Assembly (NCBI GenBank): GCA_020025515.1
Contig: JAHHRZ010000009.1
Location: 1-64,000, forward strand
From: Oscillospiraceae bacterium
Lineage (GTDB): Bacteria; Bacillota; Clostridia; Oscillospirales; Oscillospiraceae
DNA length: 64,000 bases
Direction: 5' to 3'
Shown in pieces: positions 16,782-24,115 of this stretch (its first letter is position 1; every line of letters starts with the position of its first letter). The notes under the pieces were generated by a model. That model ran no database searches and was not told where the DNA came from. It saw nothing but the letters and a program-made list of their open reading frames with translations. Position numbers and translations under genes: made by a program.

Positions 16782-17080
16782 TCCTCATGGCTAAGAAGAA
16801 AATCGACCTGATGCTTAAAGAGTTCGGTTACTCTGACGGTCACTCTTGCTGCGAATGTAGCAACCTGAGAAGGTCGTGCGTCGGAGCTAGAACGGTCTAC
16901 AAATGCCAGGTGTACGGCAGTACTGGCAGCCAGGCATCTGATTGGGCCAAGTGGTATCCTGCGTGCGGGATGCTTAATCGCAAGTGGGACAAATCCCCGG
17001 TCATGGCACTTGTCCATAAGCAGTCAAACTGCGATGATGGTTATGACATCCCGGGGCAAATGCAAATTAAGTGGGGGTAG
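16778..17080 (+). CDS. Cysteine-rich hypothetical protein
   Basis: 100 residues with CCECSNLRRSC and further Cys in GTHE-free spacing, likely zinc-binding. The start may be 16778 or 16787. Overlaps the preceding stop. Family not recognised. Confidence 0.6.
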   Translation: MILMAKKKIDLMLKEFGYSDGHSCCECSNLRRSCVGARTVYKCQVYGSTGSQASDWAKWYPACGMLNRKWDKSPVMALVHKQSNCDDGYDIPGQMQIKWG

Positions 17081-17088
17081 GATAAACA

Positions 17089-17457
17089 GTGGAAGAATAC
17101 AGAAAACGAGAAGCCATACTTGAAATCAAAGGGCTTGATAACCGTTGCTTCATGTGTGGTTCTATTACTCCGGAAGGACGCCAGGTGTGTCCAACATGTG
17201 AGGTTAAAGCTGGACAAGTTCAAAAAAACTCTGCTACAATCATGTATTGGAAACCAGAAAAAACAGATGATTTAGCACTTAATGATTGCCCATTTTGTGG
17301 CTACAAGGAGCCAGTATATGAAAAATATATGCACGGAGCTGGACCTAGGTGGCGTGTTCTATGCCTTGGGTGCATGGCAATGATTGACCCCGGCTACGCA
17401 CAGAACCGCCACACTGTACAGCAAATGTGGAACAGGAGGGCGAACGATGGACTATAA
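17089..17457 (+). CDS. Lar-like restriction alleviation / zinc-ribbon protein
   Basis: 122 residues from a GTG start. It has an N-terminal CxxC pair (CFMCG ... CPTC) and a C-terminal Lar-type zinc ribbon (CPFCGYKEP ... VLCLGCMAM ... MWNRR). E. coli Rac Lar modulates type I restriction. Family membership here rests on the CPFCG ... WNRR pattern; anti-restriction activity is an inference. Confidence 0.65.
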   Translation: MEEYRKREAILEIKGLDNRCFMCGSITPEGRQVCPTCEVKAGQVQKNSATIMYWKPEKTDDLALNDCPFCGYKEPVYEKYMHGAGPRWRVLCLGCMAMIDPGYAQNRHTVQQMWNRRANDGL

Positions 17458-17842
17458 TGAACATATTGGGCGATTGGTTTTTCTCTCACGGTATGAGAAA
17501 AACCGTGAGTACAATGATATCAATGTCGGTGAAGAATTGGAAAACGCCGCAAATACCATTGCAGAACTCTTAGCAAGAGCCACTGAGGCAGAAGCGAAGT
17601 TTGAACGCTACCGTGCAGCGGAGGAAAAACAGGAGTTGGTATTTCTACCGATCCCCTGCGGCGATCCAGTATATGTGATAAGCTGTAAATACAGTGTCGT
17701 CTTCGGCAAGTACTACTCCATTTCCGAGGAACACTTCAGCGCAGATATGCTCCCCAATGTCGGCAAAACAGTATTTAAGGAGTTGGACGATGCAGTACAG
17801 GCAATGGACAAACTGTACAAGGTCGTGAATGGAGGTGAGTAA
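17447..17842 (+). CDS. Hypothetical early protein
   Basis: 131 residues with an AGGAGGG site at 17435. An N-terminal helical stretch (about 35-60) is followed by a strand-rich part beginning LVFLPIPCGDPVYVI, which is seen in many phage hypothetical proteins next to Lar-like genes. Function unknown. Confidence 0.7.
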   Translation: MDYNEHIGRLVFLSRYEKNREYNDINVGEELENAANTIAELLARATEAEAKFERYRAAEEKQELVFLPIPCGDPVYVISCKYSVVFGKYYSISEEHFSADMLPNVGKTVFKELDDAVQAMDKLYKVVNGGE

Positions 17843-17844
17843 CG

Positions 17845-18057
17845 GTGCCGGAATATGGATGCAACCGTAACTCAGAGGGATACATTGACCCTACGGCCTA
17901 CCACGGCCTTAAATCTATAACAAAAGCCGAAAGCTCCGAGCAAAAGCGGATCAGCACGCTGGTATTTGTGCTGAAATATATAATCAGTCTTGCCGGGTTC
18001 CAGCTCCTGAACCGAATCGAACTCAAAGACAAAGCAACAGGACGAGAGTACAAGTAA
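17845..18057 (+). CDS. Small hypothetical protein
   Basis: 70 residues from a GTG start, two bases after the previous stop, with GGAGGTGAG upstream. No recognised domain. Confidence 0.6.
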   Translation: MPEYGCNRNSEGYIDPTAYHGLKSITKAESSEQKRISTLVFVLKYIISLAGFQLLNRIELKDKATGREYK

Positions 18058-18088
18058 CTTTGGCAGAATCGTTATGGGAGGACCGACA

Positions 18089-18490
18089 ATGACATTGCAA
18101 GAGCTGAATAAACACTTTGAGCTGCGGGAAAAACTAGCAAAAGCTCACGAGATGATAGACTCCCTGAGATCTGCAGCTTTCCCTGGTGGGCAGAAATTAG
18201 ATGGGATGCCTCATGCATCTGGCATAAAAGACAAAGTCGGTGACCTGGCGATCGAAATTGCTGACATGGATGCCCGCATCGAATTTTTGGAAGAAGAAAT
18301 CGATAAGGTCAAGGAGCCAATTATTAAATACATAAATGCGATCGATGATGACCAAACACGGCTGGTATTCCGCCTGCGTTTCATCCGCTGCCTAACCTGG
18401 CGGGAAGTCGCTGTAATCCTCAGTGGTGGAAACACTGAGGATAGTGTGAAGAAGATCTGCTATAGATATTTGCAGATCGACGAGGAGTGA
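18089..18490 (+). CDS. ArpU/sigma-like late transcription regulator
   Basis: 133 residues: a helical N-terminus, then DDDQTRLVFRLRFIRCLTWR followed by EVAVILSGG and a final helix, which resembles a sigma-70 region 4 helix-turn-helix as in ArpU/RinA-type phage regulators. Last gene of the early arm, directly in front of a promoter and hairpin (18522-18605) and the late genes, so it is the likely late activator. Confidence 0.75.
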   Translation: MTLQELNKHFELREKLAKAHEMIDSLRSAAFPGGQKLDGMPHASGIKDKVGDLAIEIADMDARIEFLEEEIDKVKEPIIKYINAIDDDQTRLVFRLRFIRCLTWREVAVILSGGNTEDSVKKICYRYLQIDEE

Positions 18491-18521
18491 AATGTTGTCC
18501 CAGTGTGTCACGGTCTGTCTC

Positions 18522-18605
18522 TTGCTTTCCCGCCATATGTGTTGTATGATCTAAAATGTAAAATTCTAAACAAGCCGGGCGGCCGCTCCTTATGGGAGTG
18601 GCCGC
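18522..18605 (+). promoter_or_regulatory. Late promoter and hairpin before the symporter cassette
   Basis: TTGCTT (18522-18527), 17-bp spacer, TATGAT (18545-18550). Downstream, GGCGGCCGCTCC (18579-18590) pairs with GGGAGTGGCCGCC (18594-18605 region) with one G-U pair, a strong hairpin in the leader. A second small stem AATGCG/CGCATT lies near 18636-18656. The 235-bp gap contains no gene. Confidence 0.55.
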
Positions 18606-18725
18606 CATTTGTATGGGAAAGGAGGTCTAAGGTCAATGCGTTTCTCCTTTGCGCATTGGTCTGCACCGGGTGAGATGTACGCCAGCATCTGACAGCGGTT
18701 GCTAAAAAATAAGGAGGAATCTAAT

Positions 18726-20099
18726 ATGTACGGCATCATCGTACTTGCTGTGTACACTATCCTGATGATTGCAGTAACCATCTGCCTATCACGGAAGTCA
18801 CGCAGCACAGAAAGCTTCCATGTTGCTGACCGGAAGCTGGGTCTATTCCAAAGTGCCATGAGCATTGCGGCCACCTGGATCTGGGCCCCCGCACTTTTCA
18901 CTTCGGCAGAAAAAGCATACACCAATGGCATTCCAGGACTGTTTTGGTTTCTGGTGCCGAATATCCTTTGCTTGGTCATCTTCGCCCCATTCGGGAAAAA
19001 AATCAGGGCGCAAATGCCAGAGGGTATTACCCTATCCGGCTATATGGCAGAAAAATATCAATCTGTAGCTGTGCATGGGGCATATCTTTTTGAGCTATCA
19101 ACTCTTACCGTCCTTTCGACCGGTGTGCAGTTGCTGGCTGGTGCTAAAATTCTCTCCACTATCACAGGGTTGCCATTCTGGGTACTAACAGTAATCCTTG
19201 CGGCAATCGCATTTTCCTATTCCCAATATTCGGGCATAAAAGCATCCGTCCTGACAGACGCCTTGCAAATGATCCTTATGTTGGGATGTTGTGCATTGCT
19301 GGTCCCCTGGGCACTGACCCGTAATACAGGCATGTCAGACTTGGTTTCCGGTTTGTCCGGGATATCCGGAGATTATCGGCACCTTTTCGACAGCAATGGC
19401 ATGAATGTTTTTCTCTCCTTCGGGCTACCGACAGCCATCGGCCTAATTGCAGCGCCGTTTGGTGATCAATGCTTCTGGCAGCGCACATTCTCCGTGCGGA
19501 AAGACAAGATTGGTAAGGCATTTAAGTTGGGAGCAATACTCTTTGCAGTTGTTCCCCTCTCCATGGGTATCCTTGGTTTCATCGCCGCTGGCTCTGGGTA
19601 TGTTGCGCACGACTCTGGTCTTGTAAATTTTGAGCTTGTGTGCAACCTGTTCCCCTCATGGGTCATGCTCCCCTTCCTGTTCATGGTTGTGTCCGGGCTG
19701 CTTTCCACCGCCGATAGCAACCTGTGTGCCATCGCATCCCTGACCAGTGATTTTGGAGGCGGCATGAAAGCAGCCAAAGGCTCCATGCTTCTCCTGCTCG
19801 TCCTTGCTGTTGGCATCGCCAATATTCCCGGCTTGACTGTAACCGACCTTTTCCTGATTTATGGAACCTTGCGAGCGACGACTATGCTCCCCACAGTGTT
19901 GACATTGAGGGGAAAATCGTTGACAGCAAAGGGCGTTTTTGCAGGAATCACAGCATCTCTTGTTATTGGGATGCCAATTTTTGTTATTGGCACCGTAACG
20001 GGAAGTGCTGTGCTTAAGACTATTGGTTGCCTGTGTGCGGTGCTACTGTCCGGAATCGTGTGCTTGGTTACTGCCCCTAGAAAGGCGGTGAAGGCATGA
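18726..20099 (+). CDS. Sodium:solute symporter (SSS family) carried by the phage
   Basis: 457 residues, almost entirely hydrophobic, with about 12-13 membrane helices. Family hallmarks are the early charged loop SRKSRSTESFHVADRKLG, ATWIWAPALFTSAEKAYTNG at about 50-69, QYSGIKASVLTDALQ (about 160-174) and the Na+-site region LLSTADSNLCAIASL (about 330-344). AAGGAGG precedes 18726. The stop overlaps the next start (ATGA), so it is translationally coupled to the PAPS-reductase-like gene. A full secondary transporter is very unusual between phage late-control and packaging genes. The substrate cannot be read from sequence. Confidence 0.9.
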   Translation: MYGIIVLAVYTILMIAVTICLSRKSRSTESFHVADRKLGLFQSAMSIAATWIWAPALFTSAEKAYTNGIPGLFWFLVPNILCLVIFAPFGKKIRAQMPEGITLSGYMAEKYQSVAVHGAYLFELSTLTVLSTGVQLLAGAKILSTITGLPFWVLTVILAAIAFSYSQYSGIKASVLTDALQMILMLGCCALLVPWALTRNTGMSDLVSGLSGISGDYRHLFDSNGMNVFLSFGLPTAIGLIAAPFGDQCFWQRTFSVRKDKIGKAFKLGAILFAVVPLSMGILGFIAAGSGYVAHDSGLVNFELVCNLFPSWVMLPFLFMVVSGLLSTADSNLCAIASLTSDFGGGMKAAKGSMLLLLVLAVGIANIPGLTVTDLFLIYGTLRATTMLPTVLTLRGKSLTAKGVFAGITASLVIGMPIFVIGTVTGSAVLKTIGCLCAVLLSGIVCLVTAPRKAVKA

Positions 20100-20878
20100 G
20101 TCTTGGAAAAAAGCAGCGTATCAGTAATACATCCTGGATTGAAGCTGTTGCAACAATCCAGGATGCTGTTCCACAGGAGGAACTGGATGCACTCGTTAAA
20201 TCGACCGTCGAAGAAATTCGCCGGGCTACAGCCGACCAGCGAGCCGCCTACGCATGGAGCGGAGGAAAGGACAGCATTGTCCTTGGTAAACTCTGTGAGA
20301 TGGCTGGTGTTACCGACAGCATGATTGGTCTGTGTAACCTGGAATATCCTGAATTCCTGGGTTGGGTGATAGACCATAAGCCTGATGGCTGCGAGGTAGT
20401 CAATACAGAACAGGATCTGGATTGGCTGGCAAAGCACCCCGAAATGCTATTCCCGCAGAACAGTGCTATTGCCGGACGATGGTTTTCAATTGTCCAGCAC
20501 AGAGCACAGCGAGAATATGTCAAGGAGCACAATCTGGATGTGATTATCCTTGGCCGCCGTCGTGCCGATGGAAACTATGTTGGGCGTGGCTCCAACATCT
20601 ACACGGACGGCAAAGGTGTGACACGCTACAGCCCTCTGGCGGCGTGGAGACACGAGGATATTCTCGCATTTATTTACTACAATTCCTTGCAGCTCCCTCC
20701 CATCTACAACTGGAAGAACGGCTACCTTTGCGGAACGCACCCATGGCCGGCACGCCCCAACACAGGCAGCATTGCAAACGGATGGCGTGAGGTCTACGAT
20801 ATTGACCCGTCTATTGTTATCGCCGCCGGTGATAAGCTGGAAAGTGCTCGCATCTTCCTAAAGGAGGTGCAAGCATGA
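20096..20878 (+). CDS. PAPS-reductase-like PP-loop protein (IbrA-like), pair 1
   Basis: 260 residues of the adenine-nucleotide alpha-hydrolase/PAPS-reductase fold. The PP-loop WSGGKDS is at 54-60, GRRRADG near 160 and YSPLAAWRHEDILAF at about 188-202. It lacks the C-terminal ECGLH cysteine motif of true assimilatory reductases; a single LCGTH occurs at about 220. Such proteins activate a substrate with ATP, as DndC and IbrA-type proteins are thought to do. Overlaps the symporter by 4 bases and the ParB gene by 4 bases. Confidence 0.85.
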   Translation: MSLGKKQRISNTSWIEAVATIQDAVPQEELDALVKSTVEEIRRATADQRAAYAWSGGKDSIVLGKLCEMAGVTDSMIGLCNLEYPEFLGWVIDHKPDGCEVVNTEQDLDWLAKHPEMLFPQNSAIAGRWFSIVQHRAQREYVKEHNLDVIILGRRRADGNYVGRGSNIYTDGKGVTRYSPLAAWRHEDILAFIYYNSLQLPPIYNWKNGYLCGTHPWPARPNTGSIANGWREVYDIDPSIVIAAGDKLESARIFLKEVQA

Positions 20879-21483
20879 AAGTAGTTAAAAAGCTTCTTTC
20901 GGATCTGCGCAGACCAGAAAGAAATGTGCGAATGCATACTGATAAGCAGCTGAAAGAATTCCGGCGGTCCGTTGAGATGTTTGGCCAGATCCGTCCTATT
21001 GTAGTTGACGAGGTAGGAACCATCCTGGCAGGCAACGGCCTGTATGAAACTCTTCTTTCCATGAGCTACACTGAGGCCGACTGCTATGTTGTGTCTGGTC
21101 TGACGGAAGCCCAGAAGAAAAAGCTGATGCTTGCGGATAACCGGGTGTTTGATTTGGGCGTTGACGATCTTGATGCCCTGGATGCTTTTGTCCTGGAACT
21201 CAAAGACGATCTGGACATTCCTGGCTTTGATGAAGATCTCCTTCAGGCCATGGTAATGGAAGCCAGTGAAGCCACTGAGGCGCTTTCTGAATACGGAACC
21301 ATTGACGCCGATCGTGCCGAGGAAATACTGGATAATCACCAGCGTCAAGAAGCTCAGGAAAATACAGCTGCTGCAAACGCAGAAGAGTATGTCTCCCCCG
21401 CTCAGACAAGCACACAACCTCAACAAGAGCAAACCAGGCGGTTTGTCCTCTGCCCGAAATGTGGTGAACGGATATGGCTGTAA
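20875..21483 (+). CDS. ParB-domain protein with C-terminal zinc ribbon, pair 1
   Basis: 202 residues. ParB-like domain at 1-90 (RNVRMHTDKQLKEF, then AGNGLYETLLSM where most homologues have a GNGR/GERR-type motif), an acidic middle, a Gln/Thr-rich linker (about 155-187), and a half zinc-ribbon CPKCGERIWL at the very end. It is the partner of the PP-loop protein upstream. Its stop overlaps the start of the second PP-loop gene by 10 bases. Confidence 0.82.
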   Translation: MKVVKKLLSDLRRPERNVRMHTDKQLKEFRRSVEMFGQIRPIVVDEVGTILAGNGLYETLLSMSYTEADCYVVSGLTEAQKKKLMLADNRVFDLGVDDLDALDAFVLELKDDLDIPGFDEDLLQAMVMEASEATEALSEYGTIDADRAEEILDNHQRQEAQENTAAANAEEYVSPAQTSTQPQQEQTRRFVLCPKCGERIWL

Positions 21484-22628
21484 AGAGAGTTGTTTCCGAC
21501 ATTGATGTTATCACCGCATCAAAGCAGAGAATCAAGAATGTTTTCTCCAACGGTGTTCCGGTGTATATGTCGTTCTCCGGTGGCAAGGACAGCCTTGTCC
21601 TTGCGGATCTGGTGTACAAGCTGATCCAGTCCGGAGAGATCAAGCCTTCCCTGCTGACCGTCCTTTTTATCGACGAGGAAGCAATTTTTGACTGCATCGA
21701 ATCCACCGTAAAGACCTGGAGAAAGAAGTTTCTATTGGCAGGTGCCAAGTTTCAATGGTGGTGTATCGAGGTCAAGCATTTTAATTGCCTCAATGAGCTG
21801 TCCAGTGATGAGACCTTCGTCTGCTGGGACCACAGGAAACAAGATGTATGGGTTAGGCAGCCGCCTCCCTTTGCTATCCGGAATCACCCGTTGCTCCGGC
21901 CCGGTGTCGATAACTACCAATCGTTCCTGCCCCGGGTAACCCGTGACGGAATTATGATGACTGGTGTTCGTGCGGCCGAATCTATCCAGAGGCTCCAGTA
22001 TATGGCAGCGCTCAACATGGGCGCAAAGGGAATCACTGGCACAAATACCATCTATCCAATTTATGACTGGAAAACTGCCGATGTTTGGCTCTACCTACGG
22101 GATCAGCACATTCCTATCCCAGAAGTCTACCTGCAGATGTATCAGGTAGGCGTCAAAAAGAATCAGCTCCGTGTGTCACAATTTTTCTCCGTTGACACTG
22201 TCCCTGTTTTGGTCCATCTCGGAGAGTATGACCCTGCACTGATGGAGCGCGTTCTCAGGCGTGAGCCCAACGCCTATCTTGCGGTTATGTACTGGGATTC
22301 CGAAATGTTCCACCGCACAACAAGAAAGCGGCGGGAACTCGAAGGTGAAGATCAGAAAGATTATCGAGCACTGCTGAAGGATATGTTGCTGATCCGCCCG
22401 AATGACTTTTTCACAACTCCTCACAAAAAGGATGTGGCTAAGCAATATCGGAAACTGCTCCTGCGGATGGATGGAATGGCACGGCCAAGGGATTATCGAA
22501 AGATGTACGAAGGCTTGATTGCTGGTGATCCAAAACTCCGCACACTCCGGGCCATCTATCAGGACATATCCACTGCATATGCCAAGTATGCCAAGAACTT
22601 CCGCAAAGGAGGTGAGGCAAATGGCTGA
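21474..22628 (+). CDS. PAPS-reductase-like PP-loop protein (IbrA-like), pair 2
   Basis: 384 residues. The PP-loop SGGKDS is at 35-40, LFIDEEA (about 64-70) is the strand after it, and TGVRAAES and YPIYDWKTADVWLYL match IbrA/DUF3440-type enzymes. A helical C-terminal domain (about 255-384) is absent from the first PP-loop protein, so the two pairs are not a recent duplication. No ECGLH motif, so it is not an ordinary CysH. Overlaps its ParB partner by 8 bases. Confidence 0.87.
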   Translation: MAVKRVVSDIDVITASKQRIKNVFSNGVPVYMSFSGGKDSLVLADLVYKLIQSGEIKPSLLTVLFIDEEAIFDCIESTVKTWRKKFLLAGAKFQWWCIEVKHFNCLNELSSDETFVCWDHRKQDVWVRQPPPFAIRNHPLLRPGVDNYQSFLPRVTRDGIMMTGVRAAESIQRLQYMAALNMGAKGITGTNTIYPIYDWKTADVWLYLRDQHIPIPEVYLQMYQVGVKKNQLRVSQFFSVDTVPVLVHLGEYDPALMERVLRREPNAYLAVMYWDSEMFHRTTRKRRELEGEDQKDYRALLKDMLLIRPNDFFTTPHKKDVAKQYRKLLLRMDGMARPRDYRKMYEGLIAGDPKLRTLRAIYQDISTAYAKYAKNFRKGGEANG

Positions 22629-23145
22629 TGTGGATTTATTCGCTCCTCTGTCATCCTTGCGGTGGGTTGACAGAGAACTGCTCAAACCAAACGACTACAA
22701 CCCCAACAAAGTTAGTAGAGACAATCTGGAACTGCTGACCCGATCAATCGAGACAAACGGCTGGACTCTCCCTATCGTTGTACGACCTGACTATACCATC
22801 ATTGATGGATTCCACCGTTGGACTGTATCTGGGCAGGAACCTCTGCACTCCAAGCTCGGTGGTAAGGTGCCTGTGGTTATCGTAGATCATGAGGATAAGG
22901 CTGACGATATTTACGGCACAGTTACGCATAATCGTGCCCGTGGTACGCACCTGCTTGAACCTATGAAAGCGATCGTGAAACGCTTGCTGGATGAAGGCAA
23001 AAGCACAAAAGAAATAGGCAAGCAGTTGGGCATGAAACCTGAAGAAGTATTCCGGTTGTCTGATTTCTCCCGTGAGGACTTCCTGGCAATGATGACGAAA
23101 GATGTCAAGGGATACAGCAAAGCAGAGCTGCTGACTAAGCTTTAA
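22621..23145 (+). CDS. IbrB-like ParB-domain protein, pair 2
   Basis: 174 residues. ParB fold (about 10-110) with LKPNDYNPNKV, TIIDGFHRW and the HNRARGTH motif diagnostic of the IbrB group, then a helix-turn-helix (STKEIGKQLGMKPEEVFRL). The IbrA/IbrB pair was described on a prophage-like element in E. coli as an activator of eib genes; biochemical function is not settled. Last gene of the five-gene overlapping cassette. Confidence 0.85.
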   Translation: MADVDLFAPLSSLRWVDRELLKPNDYNPNKVSRDNLELLTRSIETNGWTLPIVVRPDYTIIDGFHRWTVSGQEPLHSKLGGKVPVVIVDHEDKADDIYGTVTHNRARGTHLLEPMKAIVKRLLDEGKSTKEIGKQLGMKPEEVFRLSDFSREDFLAMMTKDVKGYSKAELLTKL

Positions 23146-23551
23146 TAAACAAAGCCCAGAGAGGGCGCGCACAGCTCTGTAGAGCAGTGACAGCGTCAGC
23201 TCTGGGTTTCTTATGCCCATCTGTGAAAGCTCAACAGCGGGCGTTGCAACAGCTTTGGAGAGCAAATGAGCCGTGAGAAAAAGGTACTGTGAGGCACCCC
23301 CGGGAAGTGCCGCGGGCTCTCCGACCCCAAATTTCGCATAGTTACCGGGGCAATAATGATTCGTTTCGTTACACATTCATATATATTCCACCATAATTGT
23401 TGCATGGGTTATGGTGGAATTTCTTATATTCCGGGCCTATGGGACCCGGTTCTCCCTAATTATATGACCACATCAGGGTAAGGGTCACGCCGTTTGGTGC
23501 TCCAGTGCAATTCTGGTGAGCCCTGCATAAAACCGGAAAGGAGTTTGCTAT
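23146..23551. other. 406-bp structured non-coding region before the terminase
   Basis: No gene is supported here. Several stems are visible: AAGCCCAGAG near 23153 with CTCTGGGTTT near 23203; ATTCCACCATAA near 23384 with TTATGGTGGAAT near 23410 (12 bp, 12-base loop); CCGGG/CCCGG near 23432-23452; and paired segments around 23505-23530. It could hold the packaging site (cos/pac), a regulatory RNA or a processed leader for the terminase operon. Confidence 0.6.
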
Positions 23552-24115
23552 ATGGCTGGAAAACCGAGTTATCAAGAAACCACCGAGGTCAGCACAACCG
23601 AGCTGGCGCAGGTGCTGGGCGTGACGGCACGCCGGGTGCAGCAGATGGCACAGGACGGCACCATTCCGACCGTGAGTCGTGGCCGTTTTAACCTCTGTGA
23701 TTCTGTCCAGCGATATATCAAGTTCCTCTCCCGGGAGGAGCTGAGTGAGGATGACGCAAAGCTGGAACGGGCAAAGCGCACCGCCGAAGTCACCCTCAAA
23801 GCATCCAAGGCCCAGATCGCAAAGCTGGAGGCGGACGAGCTGAAGGGCAAAATGCACCGGAGTGAGGATGTACAGGCTGTCACGGAGGACTTGATCTATA
23901 ACATCCGGTCTATCCTGATGTCGCTCCCCGGGCGGCTGGCTATGGATGCAGCTGCAGCACAGACCCCGGCAGAAGCATCGGATGTCATCCGCAATGAAAT
24001 CTATAAGGCTATGCGTGAGATAGCCAATTATCACTACGACCCGAATGTGTACGAGGAGCGGGTACGAGCACGCCGGGACTGGGATGCCATGGAGAGCAAC
24101 GACGATGACGAGTAG
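23552..24115 (+). CDS. Terminase small subunit (Nu1-like)
   Basis: 187 residues. The N-terminal winged-helix region (TELAQVLGVTARRVQQMAQD, about 15-34) binds the packaging site in lambda Nu1 relatives; a helical middle (about 65-110) mediates oligomerisation. AAAGGAG precedes the ATG. Overlaps the large subunit by 11 bases. Confidence 0.9.
   Translation: MAGKPSYQETTEVSTTELAQVLGVTARRVQQMAQDGTIPTVSRGRFNLCDSVQRYIKFLSREELSEDDAKLERAKRTAEVTLKASKAQIAKLEADELKGKMHRSEDVQAVTEDLIYNIRSILMSLPGRLAMDAAAAQTPAEASDVIRNEIYKAMREIANYHYDPNVYEERVRARRDWDAMESNDDDE

Noticed and set aside
20096..22628. Annotation as assimilatory sulfate reduction (cysH) genes
   Set aside because: The C-terminal ECGLH redox motif is missing and both genes are paired with ParB partners, unlike CysH.
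23146..23551. HNH endonuclease gene or intron before the terminase, as in many clostridial phages
   Set aside because: No open frame with His/Asn/His residues and no splice-like interruption of a gene.
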